A DNA stretch of 64,000 nt. Source: Areca catechu. Taxonomy: Eukaryota; Streptophyta; Magnoliopsida; Arecales; Arecaceae. Below the pieces are notes generated by a model that worked only from the letters and a program-made list of their open reading frames with translations, did no database searches and was not told the origin of the DNA. Both the position numbers and the translations under genes were made by a program. This document shows, piece by piece, positions 1 through 10,071 of the stretch (the first letter of the stretch is position 1; the number at the start of each line of letters is the position of its first letter). The DNA lies in NCBI GenBank assembly GCA_021397845.1, contig CM038044.1, positions 84,081,942 through 84,145,941 on the forward strand, in the 5' to 3' direction.

Positions 1-479
1 TGGTTGAAAAAATAAATAGGTTCTTGGTGATCCTGTGAATATCAAGTTGGGTTTCTTTGGTATTCTTGTTTAAAACCAAAGGGTGTTAGGTTCTCGGTGA
101 TCTTGTGAAAACCAAGTTGGATTTCTTTGGTGATCCTTTTTAAAACCAAAGGGTATTGGGTTTTCTTTGGTGATCTCATTAAAACCAAAGTGTAGAGGTT
201 GTGGATTGTGATCCTGCAAAACAATCCGACTGTATTCGGGTGTGAATATAGAAGAAATCCTAAGTGGTATCTTGGGTAGTGGATGTGGGAGCTGGTTACT
301 CTAAACCACTATAAATTTGGTGTGTTTGTGTTGTGCTTCTTCATTCTTATTTAGCTTCTACAATTTACTACTCTGTCACAGCACCTAACACTTTGTAAGG
401 GATTTTTAATTGCACATTATCTACTTTAAATTTTTAAATTTCCAATTCACCCCACTCTTAGGTAGCCACCTGGGCAGCA
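1..479 (+). repeat. CP1 5' LTR, 3' part only
   Basis: These bases align with about 9550-10028, the end of the 3' LTR, including the closing GGGCAGCA (GGGCAACA in the 3' copy). The first 200 bases hold an imperfect tandem repeat with a period near 70 bases, built on 'ttctttggtgatcctg' and 'aaaaccaaagggtgtt'. The same repeats occur at 9565-9745. A TATA-like tataaat lies at 310-316 and again at 9860-9866. Confidence 0.93.
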
Positions 480-481
480 AC

Positions 482-493
482 TGATACCAGAGC
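482..493 (+). promoter_or_regulatory. CP1 primer-binding site (initiator Met-tRNA, degenerate)
   Basis: TGATACCAGAGC stands two bases after the LTR end, where copia elements carry TGGTATCAGAGC, complementary to the 3' end of initiator Met-tRNA. Two transitions separate it from the consensus, so priming was probably weakened after insertion. Confidence 0.8.
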
Positions 494-521
494 AGTGCCT
501 CTGATTACATTAGATTAAAGA

Positions 522-2408
522 TTGATGGCTCATCTCATAAGTATATCCTTGGTGGAAGGCCAATCAACTAATAGACCTCCACTCTTCACAGGCCCAAATT
601 ATTCTTATTGGAAAGCAAGAATGAAAATCTATATACAAGTTATTGATTTTCAATTGTGGAAGGTCATTCTTAAAGGGCCACATGTTCCTATGATCAAAAT
701 TGATGGCATGGATGTCCCTAAGCCTGAAGAGGAATGGGATGAACATGACATGAAATTAGGGGAATTGAATGCCAAAGCAATGAACTTGCTATACTATGCT
801 TTGGATTCAAAAGAGTTTAATCGAATTTCCACTTGCTCTTCAGCAAAAGAAATTTTGGATAAACTTGAGATGATGCATGAAGGAACTTCATAAGTGAAAA
901 CTTCAAAGATTAATCTTTTAGTGCATAATTATGAATTGTTTAAAATGGATCCTAATAAAATATACCTAATAAAAATATATCTGCCATGTACACTAGATTT
1001 ACAGTATTATTAATGATTTGAAAAGCCTTGGCAGGGTTTACTCAAATACTGATTGGGTACCAAAATTTTGAGATCACTTCCTGACAAATGGGACCCTAAA
1101 GTTACTGCCATCCAGGAAGCTAAAGACCTAAACACTCTATCGATGGTTGAACTAATGGGTTCCCTCATCACACACAAATTAGCCATGTAGCATAGAATAG
1201 ATGATGATCAGAAGAAGAAGAAAACTATTGCATTCAAGGCTGCATTGGAATCAAAGAATAATGAAGAATCAAAAGATGACTCTACCTCCTTCGAAGATGA
1301 TCTAGAAGATGAAGACATTGCAATGGTCGTGAGGAGATTCAGAAAGTTTATGGAAAAGAAGAAAGGAAGATACAACAAAAAATTTCATAAACGAGGAGAA
1401 CATTCAAAAGAAAAGGACAAGGACAAAGACAAAGATAAAGAACAAGTCCCCACCTACTATGAATGTAAGAAACCAGGGCACATTCATCCAGACTGTCCAC
1501 TGTTGAAGAAATTTTTCAGAAAGAAGAAAAAGAAAGCAATGGTTGCCATGTGAAGTGACTGTGTAGAATCTACTTCAATTGAAGAGGAAGAGACCGCGAA
1601 AATAGCAAACTTATATTTAATGGGTCTTGAGGATGAGGTAACTTCCCCCAATACTCAAATTGAATTTACTTTTGATGAGTTAAATTCTGCATTTCATGAT
1701 CTTTTATCTGAATTTAAAAAGGCTAGAATAAGGATTAGATCTCTAAAGAATACTAATGATTCTTTACTCAAAGAAAAAGAGGAGATTTCAGAAAAGAATA
1801 TTTTATTGCAAAAAGAACTTCATGCCTTTTCTAAAAATTAAAATGTTTTAAAGACTGAAAATAATGATTATCTTGATGAAAATAAAATTTTGTTGAAAGA
1901 AAATAATGAGTTGAAAAAGGAGGTTGAAAAACTCAAGCCACTTGTTGAAAAACTAACTCTATCCTATAACAAGCTTGAATTAATTCTTAAAGAACAAACA
2001 ATTTCTGGTAATAAAGCTGGAATAGGTTTTAATGCTTTATGTTCAAATTATATTTCAGCAACTATATTTGTTAAACAAAAAGATTTTGTTCTAAAGTTTA
2101 CATCTCAAAAGGCTTTTGTGACAAAAGGTTCTACTTCTATTTCAAAAGCTGCCTTATATGTTCCCAAAAACTCAAATACAAAAACTGTTATTTCTGCATC
2201 TCATGCATCTAAAATTTCAAAGCATAAATCTTTTCAGATTTCTAGAATCAGATGTTTTGCTTGCAAAGAACTTGGACATAAAGATTTTAATTGCAATACT
2301 GCTAGAAATGTCCTTAATAAATCAAGAAAGATTTGGGTTCAAAAAGGAACAACCTCAGCTAACCTACAAGGATCCAAGTTAGCTTGGGTACCTAAAAGAA
2401 CTCCTTGA
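522..2408 (+). pseudogene. gag: CP1 gag, broken
   Basis: The N-terminal part (522-893) contains the copia gag signature NRPPLFTGPNYSYWKARM and ends at a TAA where a glutamine is expected. Sense sequence resumes after frame changes at 1245-1553, a charged lysine/aspartate stretch followed by a zinc knuckle, and at 1620-2408, a coiled-coil-like K/E/L-rich stretch followed by a second knuckle. In the first knuckle (about 1455-1496) the first cysteine is tyrosine (YYECKKPGH). The second, near 2254-2297, keeps C-X2-C-X4-H-X4-C (CFACKELGHKDFNC). Two knuckles and this length fit Sirevirus gag. The last ORF ends in TGA at 2406-2408, just before the protease. Confidence 0.88.
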
Positions 2409-3915
2409 TTGTGTTGTAGGAATGTCTTGCAGCCCAGAAATTGAAAAAAAGATGGTATCTCGATAGTGGCTATTCAAGACATATGATGGGTGACAAAGAT
2501 CAGTTCATCACCCTGGAAATGAAAGAAGGAGGTATGGTTACTTTTGGAGACAATGGCAAATGAAAAATAATAGAAATTGGTAAGATCAAGATAATCCCTT
2601 GTACTTTCATTGAAAATATACTTTCATTGAAAATGTTATGCTAGTAAAAAAATTAAAGCATAATTTATTGAGTATTAGTCAATTATGTGATAAAGGCTTC
2701 AAGGTTATCTTTGAATCATCTATGTGTGTAGTAACAAACTCTCTTGACTCTAGTAGTAAATTCATTGGACATAGACTTAGAAATATTTATGTAGTAGATC
2801 TGAATGATCTTGCCATGTCAAGTAGCTCCAGTTTAGTTGCAATGAATGCTAAGACCAAGGAGTCTTGTTTTCTATGGCATAGAAGATTAGGTTATGCTAG
2901 CATGCATACTATTGCCAAGTTGATTTTCAAAAGTTTAGTTAGAGGCATGCCTATGTTTAAAGTTTATTTTGATAATGTTTGTGATGCATGCCAAATGGGT
3001 AAACAAACTAGGGGGAGATTTAAGTCCAAAAATATGATTTCAACGTCTAGACCACTAGAACTACTTCACATGGACTTATTTGGACCAACTAGGACCACAA
3101 GCCTAGGAGATATGAAATATGCCCTTGTGATTGTAGATGATTTTTCCAGATTTACATGGATTGTATTTATTGCTCATAAAGATGAAACCTTCAAAGTATT
3201 TCAAAAATTTTACAAAAAGGTTTTAAATTAGAAAAATCTTTCAATAATTTTAATTAGGAGTGATCATGACACTGAATTTGGAAATTAGTTTTTGGATGAT
3301 TATTGTACTAAAAATAGCATTGATCACAACTTCTCTGCTCCTAGAACACCATAACAAAATGGTATTATAGAGAGGAAAAATAGGACTTTGGAAGAAATGG
3401 CCAGAATAATGTTATGTGAAGGTAATTTTCTAAGGTACTTTTTGGCAGAAGCGGTGAACACTGCTTGTTATATTTTAAACCGTATTTTGATCCATCCTAT
3501 CTTGAAGAAAACCCCCTATGAGCTTTGGAATGAAAAGAAATCCAATATCAATTACTTTCATGTATTTGGATGCAAATGCTTTGTGCTTAATAATGGTAAG
3601 GATAATCTAGGAAAATTTGATGCTAAATCTAATGAAGCAATTTTTCTTGTATATTTACGTCATAGCAAAGCTTATAAAGTATTCAATAAAAAGAATCTTA
3701 CTGTTGAAGAGTCAATGCATATTATTTTTTATGAAACTAACCCTTCACCATCTAGAAAAGATGAGTGTATTGACAATGATGCAGGTACAATTCAAAAGGA
3801 CTTGGAAGACATGAGCAAACAAGAAAGACCAATTGAAAAAGGAGAAGAAACGGTAAGTAAGGATCATACAGATCTACCAACTGAATGGAGGTATGCTACT
3901 TCCCATCCTAAATAA
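2409..3915 (+). pseudogene. pol: CP1 protease-integrase part of pol, broken
   Basis: The protease motif WYLDSG is encoded at about 2453-2470, in a different frame from the end of gag. The pre-integrase zinc domain follows from 2638: LWHRRLGYASMH has tyrosine for the second histidine, while CDACQMGKQ keeps both cysteines. The integrase core begins with LLHMDLFGPT and VIVDDFSRFTW. A TAG at 3229-3231 precedes the second Asp region (SDHDTEF), and a TAA stands where a glutamine is expected in PRTPQQNG just before the catalytic Glu in IERKNRT. The rest of the core and the linker to RT run to 3915. Domain order is that of copia, INT before RT. At least three disruptions make it non-functional. Confidence 0.88.
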
Positions 3916-5503
3916 TTAATTATTGGTGATCCTTCATAAGGTATTAGGACTAGGTTTGCACATAGAACTACACATAACTACCTAGCTTTTATATCTCAAA
4001 TAGAGCCTCATACCTTAGAAGAAGCTGAAAATGATCCAAACTGGATGATGGCTTGCTTGATGAATTGAACCAGTTTGAAAGAAATAAGGTTTGGACATTT
4101 GTTGATAAACTTAAAGACCACCCAATCATAGGAACCAAATGGATCCATAGGAACAAATTAGATGAACAATGAAATGTCATTAGAAATAAAGCTAGATTAG
4201 TGGCTAAGAGATATAGTCAAGAAGAAGGTATTAATTTTGATGAAATATATGCACCCGTAGCAAGACTAGAAGCCATTATATTACTTCTTGCTTTTGCTTG
4301 CTACATGAATTTTAAACTTTTTCAAATTGATGTAAAAAGGGCATTTTTAAATGGTTTTATCTCCGAACAAGTTTTTGTTGAACAACCACCGGGTTTTGAA
4401 GATCATGTTTTTCCAAACCAAGTGTTTAAATTACATAAAGCTTTATATGGTTTGAAACAAGCACCCCGAGCCTGGTATGATAGACTTAGCACTTTCTTAA
4501 TTGAAAATAATTTTTCAAGAGGAAATATTGATAAAACCATTTTCATCAAAAAGAAAAACAGTGGCATATTAGTTGTACAAATTTATGTTGACGATATTAT
4601 ATTTGGTGCAACTAATAAAAGTTTTTGTGAAGAATTTGCTAAGCTAATGCAGGGAGAATTTGAAATGAACCTAATGGGTGAACTTAACTACTTCCTCGTA
4701 CTTCAAGTAAAGCAAACTAGGGAAGGAATCTTCATCAACCAAGCCAAATATACGAAAAAAATAATCAAGAAGTTTGGCATGGAGATGAGAAACAAATGAG
4801 CACACCCATGAGCCCATCTTGCAGATTGGACAAAGATGAAAATGGATCAAATGTTGATCAAAAGCTTTATAAAGGTATGATCGGATCCTTATTATATTTA
4901 AGTGCAAGTAGACCGGATATCTTGTATAGTGTACGTGTATGTGCTAGATTTCAATGTAATCCTAAAGAAACACATGCTTGCTGTTAAAAAAATATTGAGA
5001 TATTTGAAAGGTACAAGTAATCTAGGTCTCTGGTTTTCAAAACAATCATCGTTGAATTTAATTGGATTTTCGGATGTTGATTATGCTGGTTATAGAATTT
5101 ATAGAAAAAGCACTAGTGGCACATACCAATTTCTAGGGTTGAATTTAATCTCATGACACTGTAAGAAACAAAACTTGGTAGCACTTTCTACTGCTAAGGC
5201 AGAGTATGTTGCTACAGGGAGTTGCTGTGCACAAGTGTTATGGATTAAACAACAACTAGAAGATTTGGTGTTACACAATGCAAAATTCTATTCAAGTGTG
5301 ATAACACAAGTGCTATAAATTTAACCAAAAATCCCATTCAGTATTTTAGGACTAAACATATAGAGATTAGACACCATTTTATTAGAAACCATGTTTTGAA
5401 TGGTGACATAGAACAAGAGTTTATCCCTACTGAGAAACAATTAGCTGACATTTTTTCCAAGCCACTGAATCAGGATAGACTTGAATTGCTTAGAGAGAAT
5501 TAG
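3916..5503 (+). pseudogene. pol: CP1 reverse transcriptase-RNase H, broken
   Basis: The RT core is open from 4200 to 4799: AKRYSQEEGINFDEIYAPVA, then FQIDVKRAFLNGF, ALYGLKQAPRAWYDRL and the active site YVDD at 4584-4595. The bases before 4200 are RT N-terminal and frame-broken. The frame changes at about 4796 and again near 4980. RNase H text (LVALSTAKAEYVATGSCC, RTKHIEIRHHFI, QLADIFSKPL) is recognisable from about 5160 to the TAG at 5501-5503. The catalytic Asp pair is intact but the chain is broken at several places. Confidence 0.88.
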
Positions 5504-6015
5504 GGCTTTGTGATCCATTCTAGATTTAGATACCCAATTTTTTTTCAAAAACTAAGGAAAAATCACCTAGAAAACCTCCTACAACTACTCATGTTTGTTG
5601 AACAACTTTCCTTTAAATTTCATTGAATCAAATTCAATTTCTAAATCATTTCTTGTTCTGTGGAAAGTTTTTATTCGCGTCGACTCGAGCAATTTTGCTC
5701 AGGTCGAGCTGCCTTGAATGTCTAATTTTTCTACTTTTGCTCTGGTCGAGCCGACTAGGTTAACTTGATATCTTGCCTAGCCGACTCGGTGTTCTGATTG
5801 TTCTGAGTTCGCTCTGATCGAGCCGACTCGGATGTTTCTAGGGCTGAGCAAGCCTACTTGAATGTCGGGAATTCGTTGGTTAAATAGTTATGTGTAATCT
5901 TTTCTTGAACTTAACTCTTTATATTTTTACTTCAAACTCACCCTACTCCACTCGAAACCTTTACTAATCTCTCAAGAACCATTCCCAGATCCTTGATTTC
6001 CTAAATCCCACTGCA
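5504..6015 (+). other. CP1 pol-env spacer with palindromic motif cluster
   Basis: No ORF is seen. From about 5678 to 5860 the sequence repeats variants of the palindrome-like decamer GAGCCGACTC: gtcgactcgagc near 5680, ggtcgagctgcc near 5702, ggtcgagccgactagg near 5743, tagccgactcgg near 5778 and gatcgagccgactcgg near 5816. The same motif fills part of the CP1 LTR (8620-9110). The flanks are AT-rich and unremarkable. Confidence 0.7.
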
Positions 6016-7393
6016 ATGGCTCCATGAAGATCTGCAAGGAAGATTCTTCAAGTAGGTGAATCAAGCACACGCAGTGAATATGCAAAAGGAAAAGGATAAA
6101 AGAGGAAAAGGTCTACCACTCCTGAGCAACAAGAAGAAGAAACTCCCCCTTCAGGATATATTATCTCTATGGCCAACTGGCTCGTTAATTATGGAAGAAG
6201 GATAAATTTCTCGTTTCTAGAAGAAATGGAAATGAAGATCGAAAGATGGATAGACAGCCAGGGTTGGAAGCATTTCTGTTCCTTAGACATTTTAACCTAC
6301 CCCTCACTGGTATGGATTTTCTATAAAAAATATAGTTCTTAAAGAATATCATTTGGAATCAACTATTAAGGGAGTGAAAGTCATCGTGCATGAAGAAAAG
6401 TTGGGTAGCTTGCTTCAAAAGCCAACGGACGGTGCCACTGAGCTTACCCTAATAGACAAAGAACACACTCTAAAGCTTATTTTGGAAAAAGAATATGTGA
6501 ACTCCGTTTAACATGTTCAGGCCAACTTACTGTTAAAGGAAATGAGGCTTCTTCACAATATGGTCAGTAGAATATTTCTTCCCAGAACTGGTCGCTTTGA
6601 CTGGGTAAGTGAGAAGGACATGACTTTTATGGGATATTTGATAGAAGAAAAGCCTCTCAACCTTCCTTATATAATGATAATTCAAATGACTAAAGCAGCT
6701 AGGAAAGATAAAGCCGGCCTACCCTACGATATGGTTTTTACCTTACTGTTTGAAGAAGCTGGAATTAATCTAACTAATGAGATAGGCAAGCCTCTATATC
6801 ACTCTGACACTTATTCCTTCAGTTCACTAAAAATAATGGGTTACAAATTACAAGGAGTATGGATAAAGAAAGTGTCTAGTCAGTTTGCTGCTATTTCTTC
6901 AAAAGATGATAAAGCTACTGTTGAAGACAAATATGAAGGTACAATGATTACTCCATCTGACCTTAAGAAGCTAATATTTCAGAAGATGGAAACTTTCTTA
7001 AATTTATTGACAGATCACATGAATTCTGCAATTGATGAAATGAAAAATATAGTTAATGCTAGCTTGCAAAAAATGAGATCTGAACAAAAGCTTCACAAGG
7101 AGAAAATGGAAAAGGAAATGAAGGATTTTAAAAAAGAAGTCAGAAGTATCTTGCTGCAATTTCAGAAGGAAATAGTCACTACTGAAAATACTCCTGCACA
7201 GATCATCAAAGAGTCACTTGAGACTCCTACTCCTATTCCTTCATCTGATCCACCCTCAGTCAAACCCAAACCTATTATGACCGAGAAGAAACCTATGGCC
7301 AAAAAGACTAAGGCATTTAGAGCCCCTGTTAGAACTAGGTTCAGGGATTTAAGGTTTAAACCCCTGAAAAGTAAGACCTCGATAAGATTATAG
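6016..7393 (+). pseudogene. CP1 envelope-like third ORF, broken
   Basis: The probable start is the ATG at 6016. Codon 4 is TGA, and further stops and a frame change follow before the longest open part, 6542-7393 (283 codons). That part starts MRLLHNMVSRIFLPRTGRFD and is clearly related to the minus-strand ORF of CP2 (MRLLHHITARILLPKTGRFD). After about residue 130 it becomes K/E/M-rich and looks like a coiled coil, then proline- and lysine-rich. I see no signal peptide or clear membrane span. Sirevirus third ORFs are called envelope-like from position and structure; no envelope function is shown. The conserved block resembles what plant annotation calls a putative plant transposon protein domain. 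Confidence 0.8.
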
Positions 7394-8273
7394 AGGTTGG
7401 CTCTTCTTCTAGTGAAGAAGAAGAATAGGTAGTTTAGTTAGTCTATTGGTTATGATTGATCACTTCTTTGTACTTCTCACTTTTTGATAAATAAATATTC
7501 TATCTTTTATCTTCTACTGAATGAATATACTTTCTTTCATACTTTGTACTATATATGAAAAACTTCTCAGTGAAATGAAAGTTCTTTTAGTAATTTTTGT
7601 TGTCATGTGATATCCTTCTATTCATATAATATTTTTGATACAACAATGATGAGATTTTAATTAGAATTTCAAATTTGAGAAAGTAAAATTATCTCAAACA
7701 AATATTAAATACTTTATTAATCTATATCAAAAGCTAAGCTTTATTGAAACTACCTTTTTGATTGCTTGACAAAAAGGGGGAGAATGGTATCTATAATTGA
7801 GTTATCATGAAAATTCTGATATCTATGTTAAGTTTCTTATTCAATTATTCTTAAAGTTCATAAAAAGAATTAAAAGGGGGAGCACAAAGGTGATAGTATT
7901 CAAATTGGAACTAACTACTATATTATTTCAAAACATTGAGAAAGGGGGAGATTCTCTTAAAAGAATGGCTTTAATTCTAAACCCTTCTTTTGCTCTGATT
8001 GCTCTAAAATTTGTCTAAATTCTTTCAATTTCAAAATTTGATACTCCATGTTTGTGCTAATTCTGACTTTATGAAGCTTGCAAAGTCTAGAACTTTGACA
8101 TACACAAAAGCACTAACATCAATACTATACAATTTCAACTTTAGAGCTCTAATACTTATTTACAAATACAGTTAGCTCAGATACATGTGAATATTTACTT
8201 TCAAATACATTTATACATGTATGTGTAAAGAATTTTTCATGCCCTGTGTTTGTCATCATCAAAAAGGGGAGAT
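7394..8273 (+). promoter_or_regulatory. CP1 3' untranslated region with four polypurine tracts
   Basis: There is no convincing gene. Four purine runs of the form A3-5G4-5AG lie at 7771-7782, 7872-7882, 7941-7951 and 8261-8272. The last directly precedes the LTR start TGTTGACC and is the expected primer for plus-strand DNA synthesis. The other three are near copies of it. Multiple polypurine tracts before the 3' LTR are a recalled trait of Sireviruses. The rest is AT-rich. Confidence 0.8.
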
Positions 8274-8476
8274 TGTTGACCCCATAAGTGATTTTGATGA
8301 TAACCAAACATTGGAGCTTGTACATTTATATCTAGTAACTCTTCAAGTATTTTACCAGTTTTTGTAAGATGATTTGTTTGTTCAAAATTTCAACTCCTAC
8401 ATCTTTACTTCTTGTTTTGAGTTGTGTTGTAAGCTTTTTGTAAATAAGAACCCAATAAAAAAGCTAAGAAAAAATC

Positions 8477-8484
8477 TATAAAAA
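8477..8484 (+). promoter_or_regulatory. Candidate TATA box in the CP1 3' LTR
   Basis: TATAAAAA, in the context ctataaaaaaggggt, lies about 200 bases into the LTR. A second candidate, tataaat, lies at 9860-9866. Which one drives transcription cannot be told from the sequence. Confidence 0.4.
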
Positions 8485-8619
8485 AGGGGTTACTTCTATG
8501 TGTGTGAGCCTTAGAATTATTTTGAGTTGGTAAGCTTGAAAAATTTAAGAGTGTTGGTGAGAGTTTTTCTTTGAGTTCAATTATAAAAATCTTGAAGAAG
8601 TTACTCAACCCGACCCAGC

Positions 8620-9110
8620 ATGATGAAGAGCCAACTCCACCTCATGGCACATAGCAAGGATTCTGGCACGCAGCGATCCAAGCCGACTTGAAGATAATCG
8701 AGCCGACTCCACTAAATCCGAGTCGACTGGAATATGTCTGAGCCAACTCCTCTAGAGTTCAGTTTTTGAAGATTTCTGAGAATAGCCAGGCGAGCCAACC
8801 TGAACCAGAAAGAGCTGACTCTGCCAGACCTAATTTTGAAGATCTGAGACAGCGAGCCAACCCAAACTGGAATAAGCTAACTCTTCCAGAGTAATGATTT
8901 CAGAATCTAAGAAGAAAAGCCGTCCAAAGATCAAAAGAGCCGACTTCTCGAGTTCAATATTTTCAAAGATATAAGTTCGAGCTGACCTGAGCTATCAAGA
9001 GCCGACTCATCCAGAGTAAAGTTTTGCACCTTGAGATAAGAGCTGACTACACTGATGATTTGGCGACTCGACATATCGACTTGAAGGATCCGAGCCGACT
9101 CGAATGTCGC
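8620..9110 (+). repeat. GAGCCGACTC-type palindromic motif array in the CP1 LTR
   Basis: At least ten variants of GAGCCGACTC are scattered at irregular spacing, for example cgagccgactccac near 8699, ccgagtcgactgg near 8720, agagccgactcatcc near 8999 and ccgagccgactcg near 9091. The better copies are self-complementary apart from central mismatches. Positions between copies are not conserved, so this is an array of a short site rather than a tandem repeat. Confidence 0.75.
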
Positions 9111-9992
9111 TTTCAGGTATCTAATAGCTAGTTCCAGAATTTCTTTTTGAATGCCAAAAGTGCTCCAATGGTCATATGTCACATCTCAGTGGTCTACAAC
9201 ATCTCAAACTACTTTGAAGTGATTGAAGACCATATATTTGAGGAATTTGAACTTCTCTCAAAGAAGTTTTTTGAAAGTTCTTCAAAGTTTTGAAGCTACA
9301 TTGAATATCTTACCTACCAACAAGTAAGAGAGCACAAGAACATTCAAGTCAGCCTTCAAGCCTTCACCAACTCTAATCTGAAGCTTGAAGCACTTTGCAA
9401 GGAAGCCACTCAAGCAATTAAAGCTTATTCAAGTGCATCCAAGTGGACTTCTCACAAGCTGCACCGATAACTATCCGACAAAAAGAGTTTATCATTATTG
9501 TTGCATTTATTTTAATTCATCTTTGAATTGGTTGGGTTATTGGTGAGCCCGGTTGAAAAACCAAATAGGTTCTTGGTGATCCTATGAAAACCAAGTAAGG
9601 TTTCTTTGGTGATCCTGTTTAAAACCAAAGGGTGTTAAGTTCTTGGTGATCTTGTGAAAACCAAGTTGAGTTTCTTTGGTGATCCTATTTAAAATCAAAG
9701 GGTGTTGGGTTTTCTTTGATGATCCTGTTAAAACCAAAGTGTAGAGGTTTTTGATTGTGATCCTGCAAAACAATTTGACAGTATTCGGGTATGAATATAG
9801 TGGAAATTCCAAGTGATTTCTTGGATAGTGGATGTAGGAGCTGGGTTGCTCCGAACCACTATAAATTTGGTGTGTTTGTATTTTGCTTCTTATTCTTATT
9901 TAGCTTCTGCAATTTATTACTTTTTCACAAAACCTAACACTTTGTAAGAGATTTTTAATTTCATATTATCTGCTTTAAATTTTTAAATTCCC

Positions 9993-10071
9993 AATTCACC
10001 CCCCTCTTGGGTAGCCACTTGGGCAACATTCCTTTTGTTGCCCAGAAATGGAGCCCAAGAGGGGGGTGAAT
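9993..10071. other. Tail-to-tail junction of CP1 and CP2 (inverted repeat)
   Basis: The end of the CP1 LTR (caattcacccccctcttggg...gggcaaca) meets the inverted end of the CP2 LTR (tgttgccc...cccaagaggggggtgaattg) across 7 bases, ttccttt. The outer 20-base arms are exact complements, so the junction could form a hairpin. It arises because two related LTR 3' ends face each other. Confidence 0.85.

Larger units (their letters stand above)
1..10028 (+). mobile_element. CP1: Sirevirus-like Ty1/copia retrotransposon
   Basis: Copia order is visible on the plus strand: LTR, Met-tRNA primer site, gag with two zinc knuckles, protease, integrase, reverse transcriptase, RNase H, an envelope-like ORF, polypurine tracts, LTR. 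The 3' LTR starts TGTTGACC and ends GGGCAACA. The last ~479 bases of the 5' LTR are present; its beginning lies outside the window. The long gag, the third ORF after RNase H and the repeated polypurine tracts fit the Sirevirus (SIRE/Maximus) lineage. Stops and frameshifts in every ORF make it defective. The right target duplication would be about 10029-10033 (ttcct); its partner is outside the window. Confidence 0.93.
8274..10028 (+). repeat. CP1 3' LTR, complete
   Basis: It starts TGTTGACCCC right after a polypurine tract and ends GGGCAACA, giving 1755 bases with TG...CA ends. Its last ~479 bases match window positions 1-479. Inside are an array of GAGCCGACTC-like motifs (8620-9110) and the tandem 'ttggtgatcctg' repeats (9565-9745). 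The short ORFs within show no family resemblance and are taken as chance. Confidence 0.93.

Noticed and set aside
482..493. tRNA gene near the CP1 PBS
   Set aside because: Only the 12-base complement of the tRNA 3' end is present; no cloverleaf can be drawn. The same holds at 23676, 34425 and 63440.
6542..7393. True viral envelope gene in CP1
   Set aside because: No signal peptide, fusion peptide or membrane span is visible; only its position after pol supports the name.
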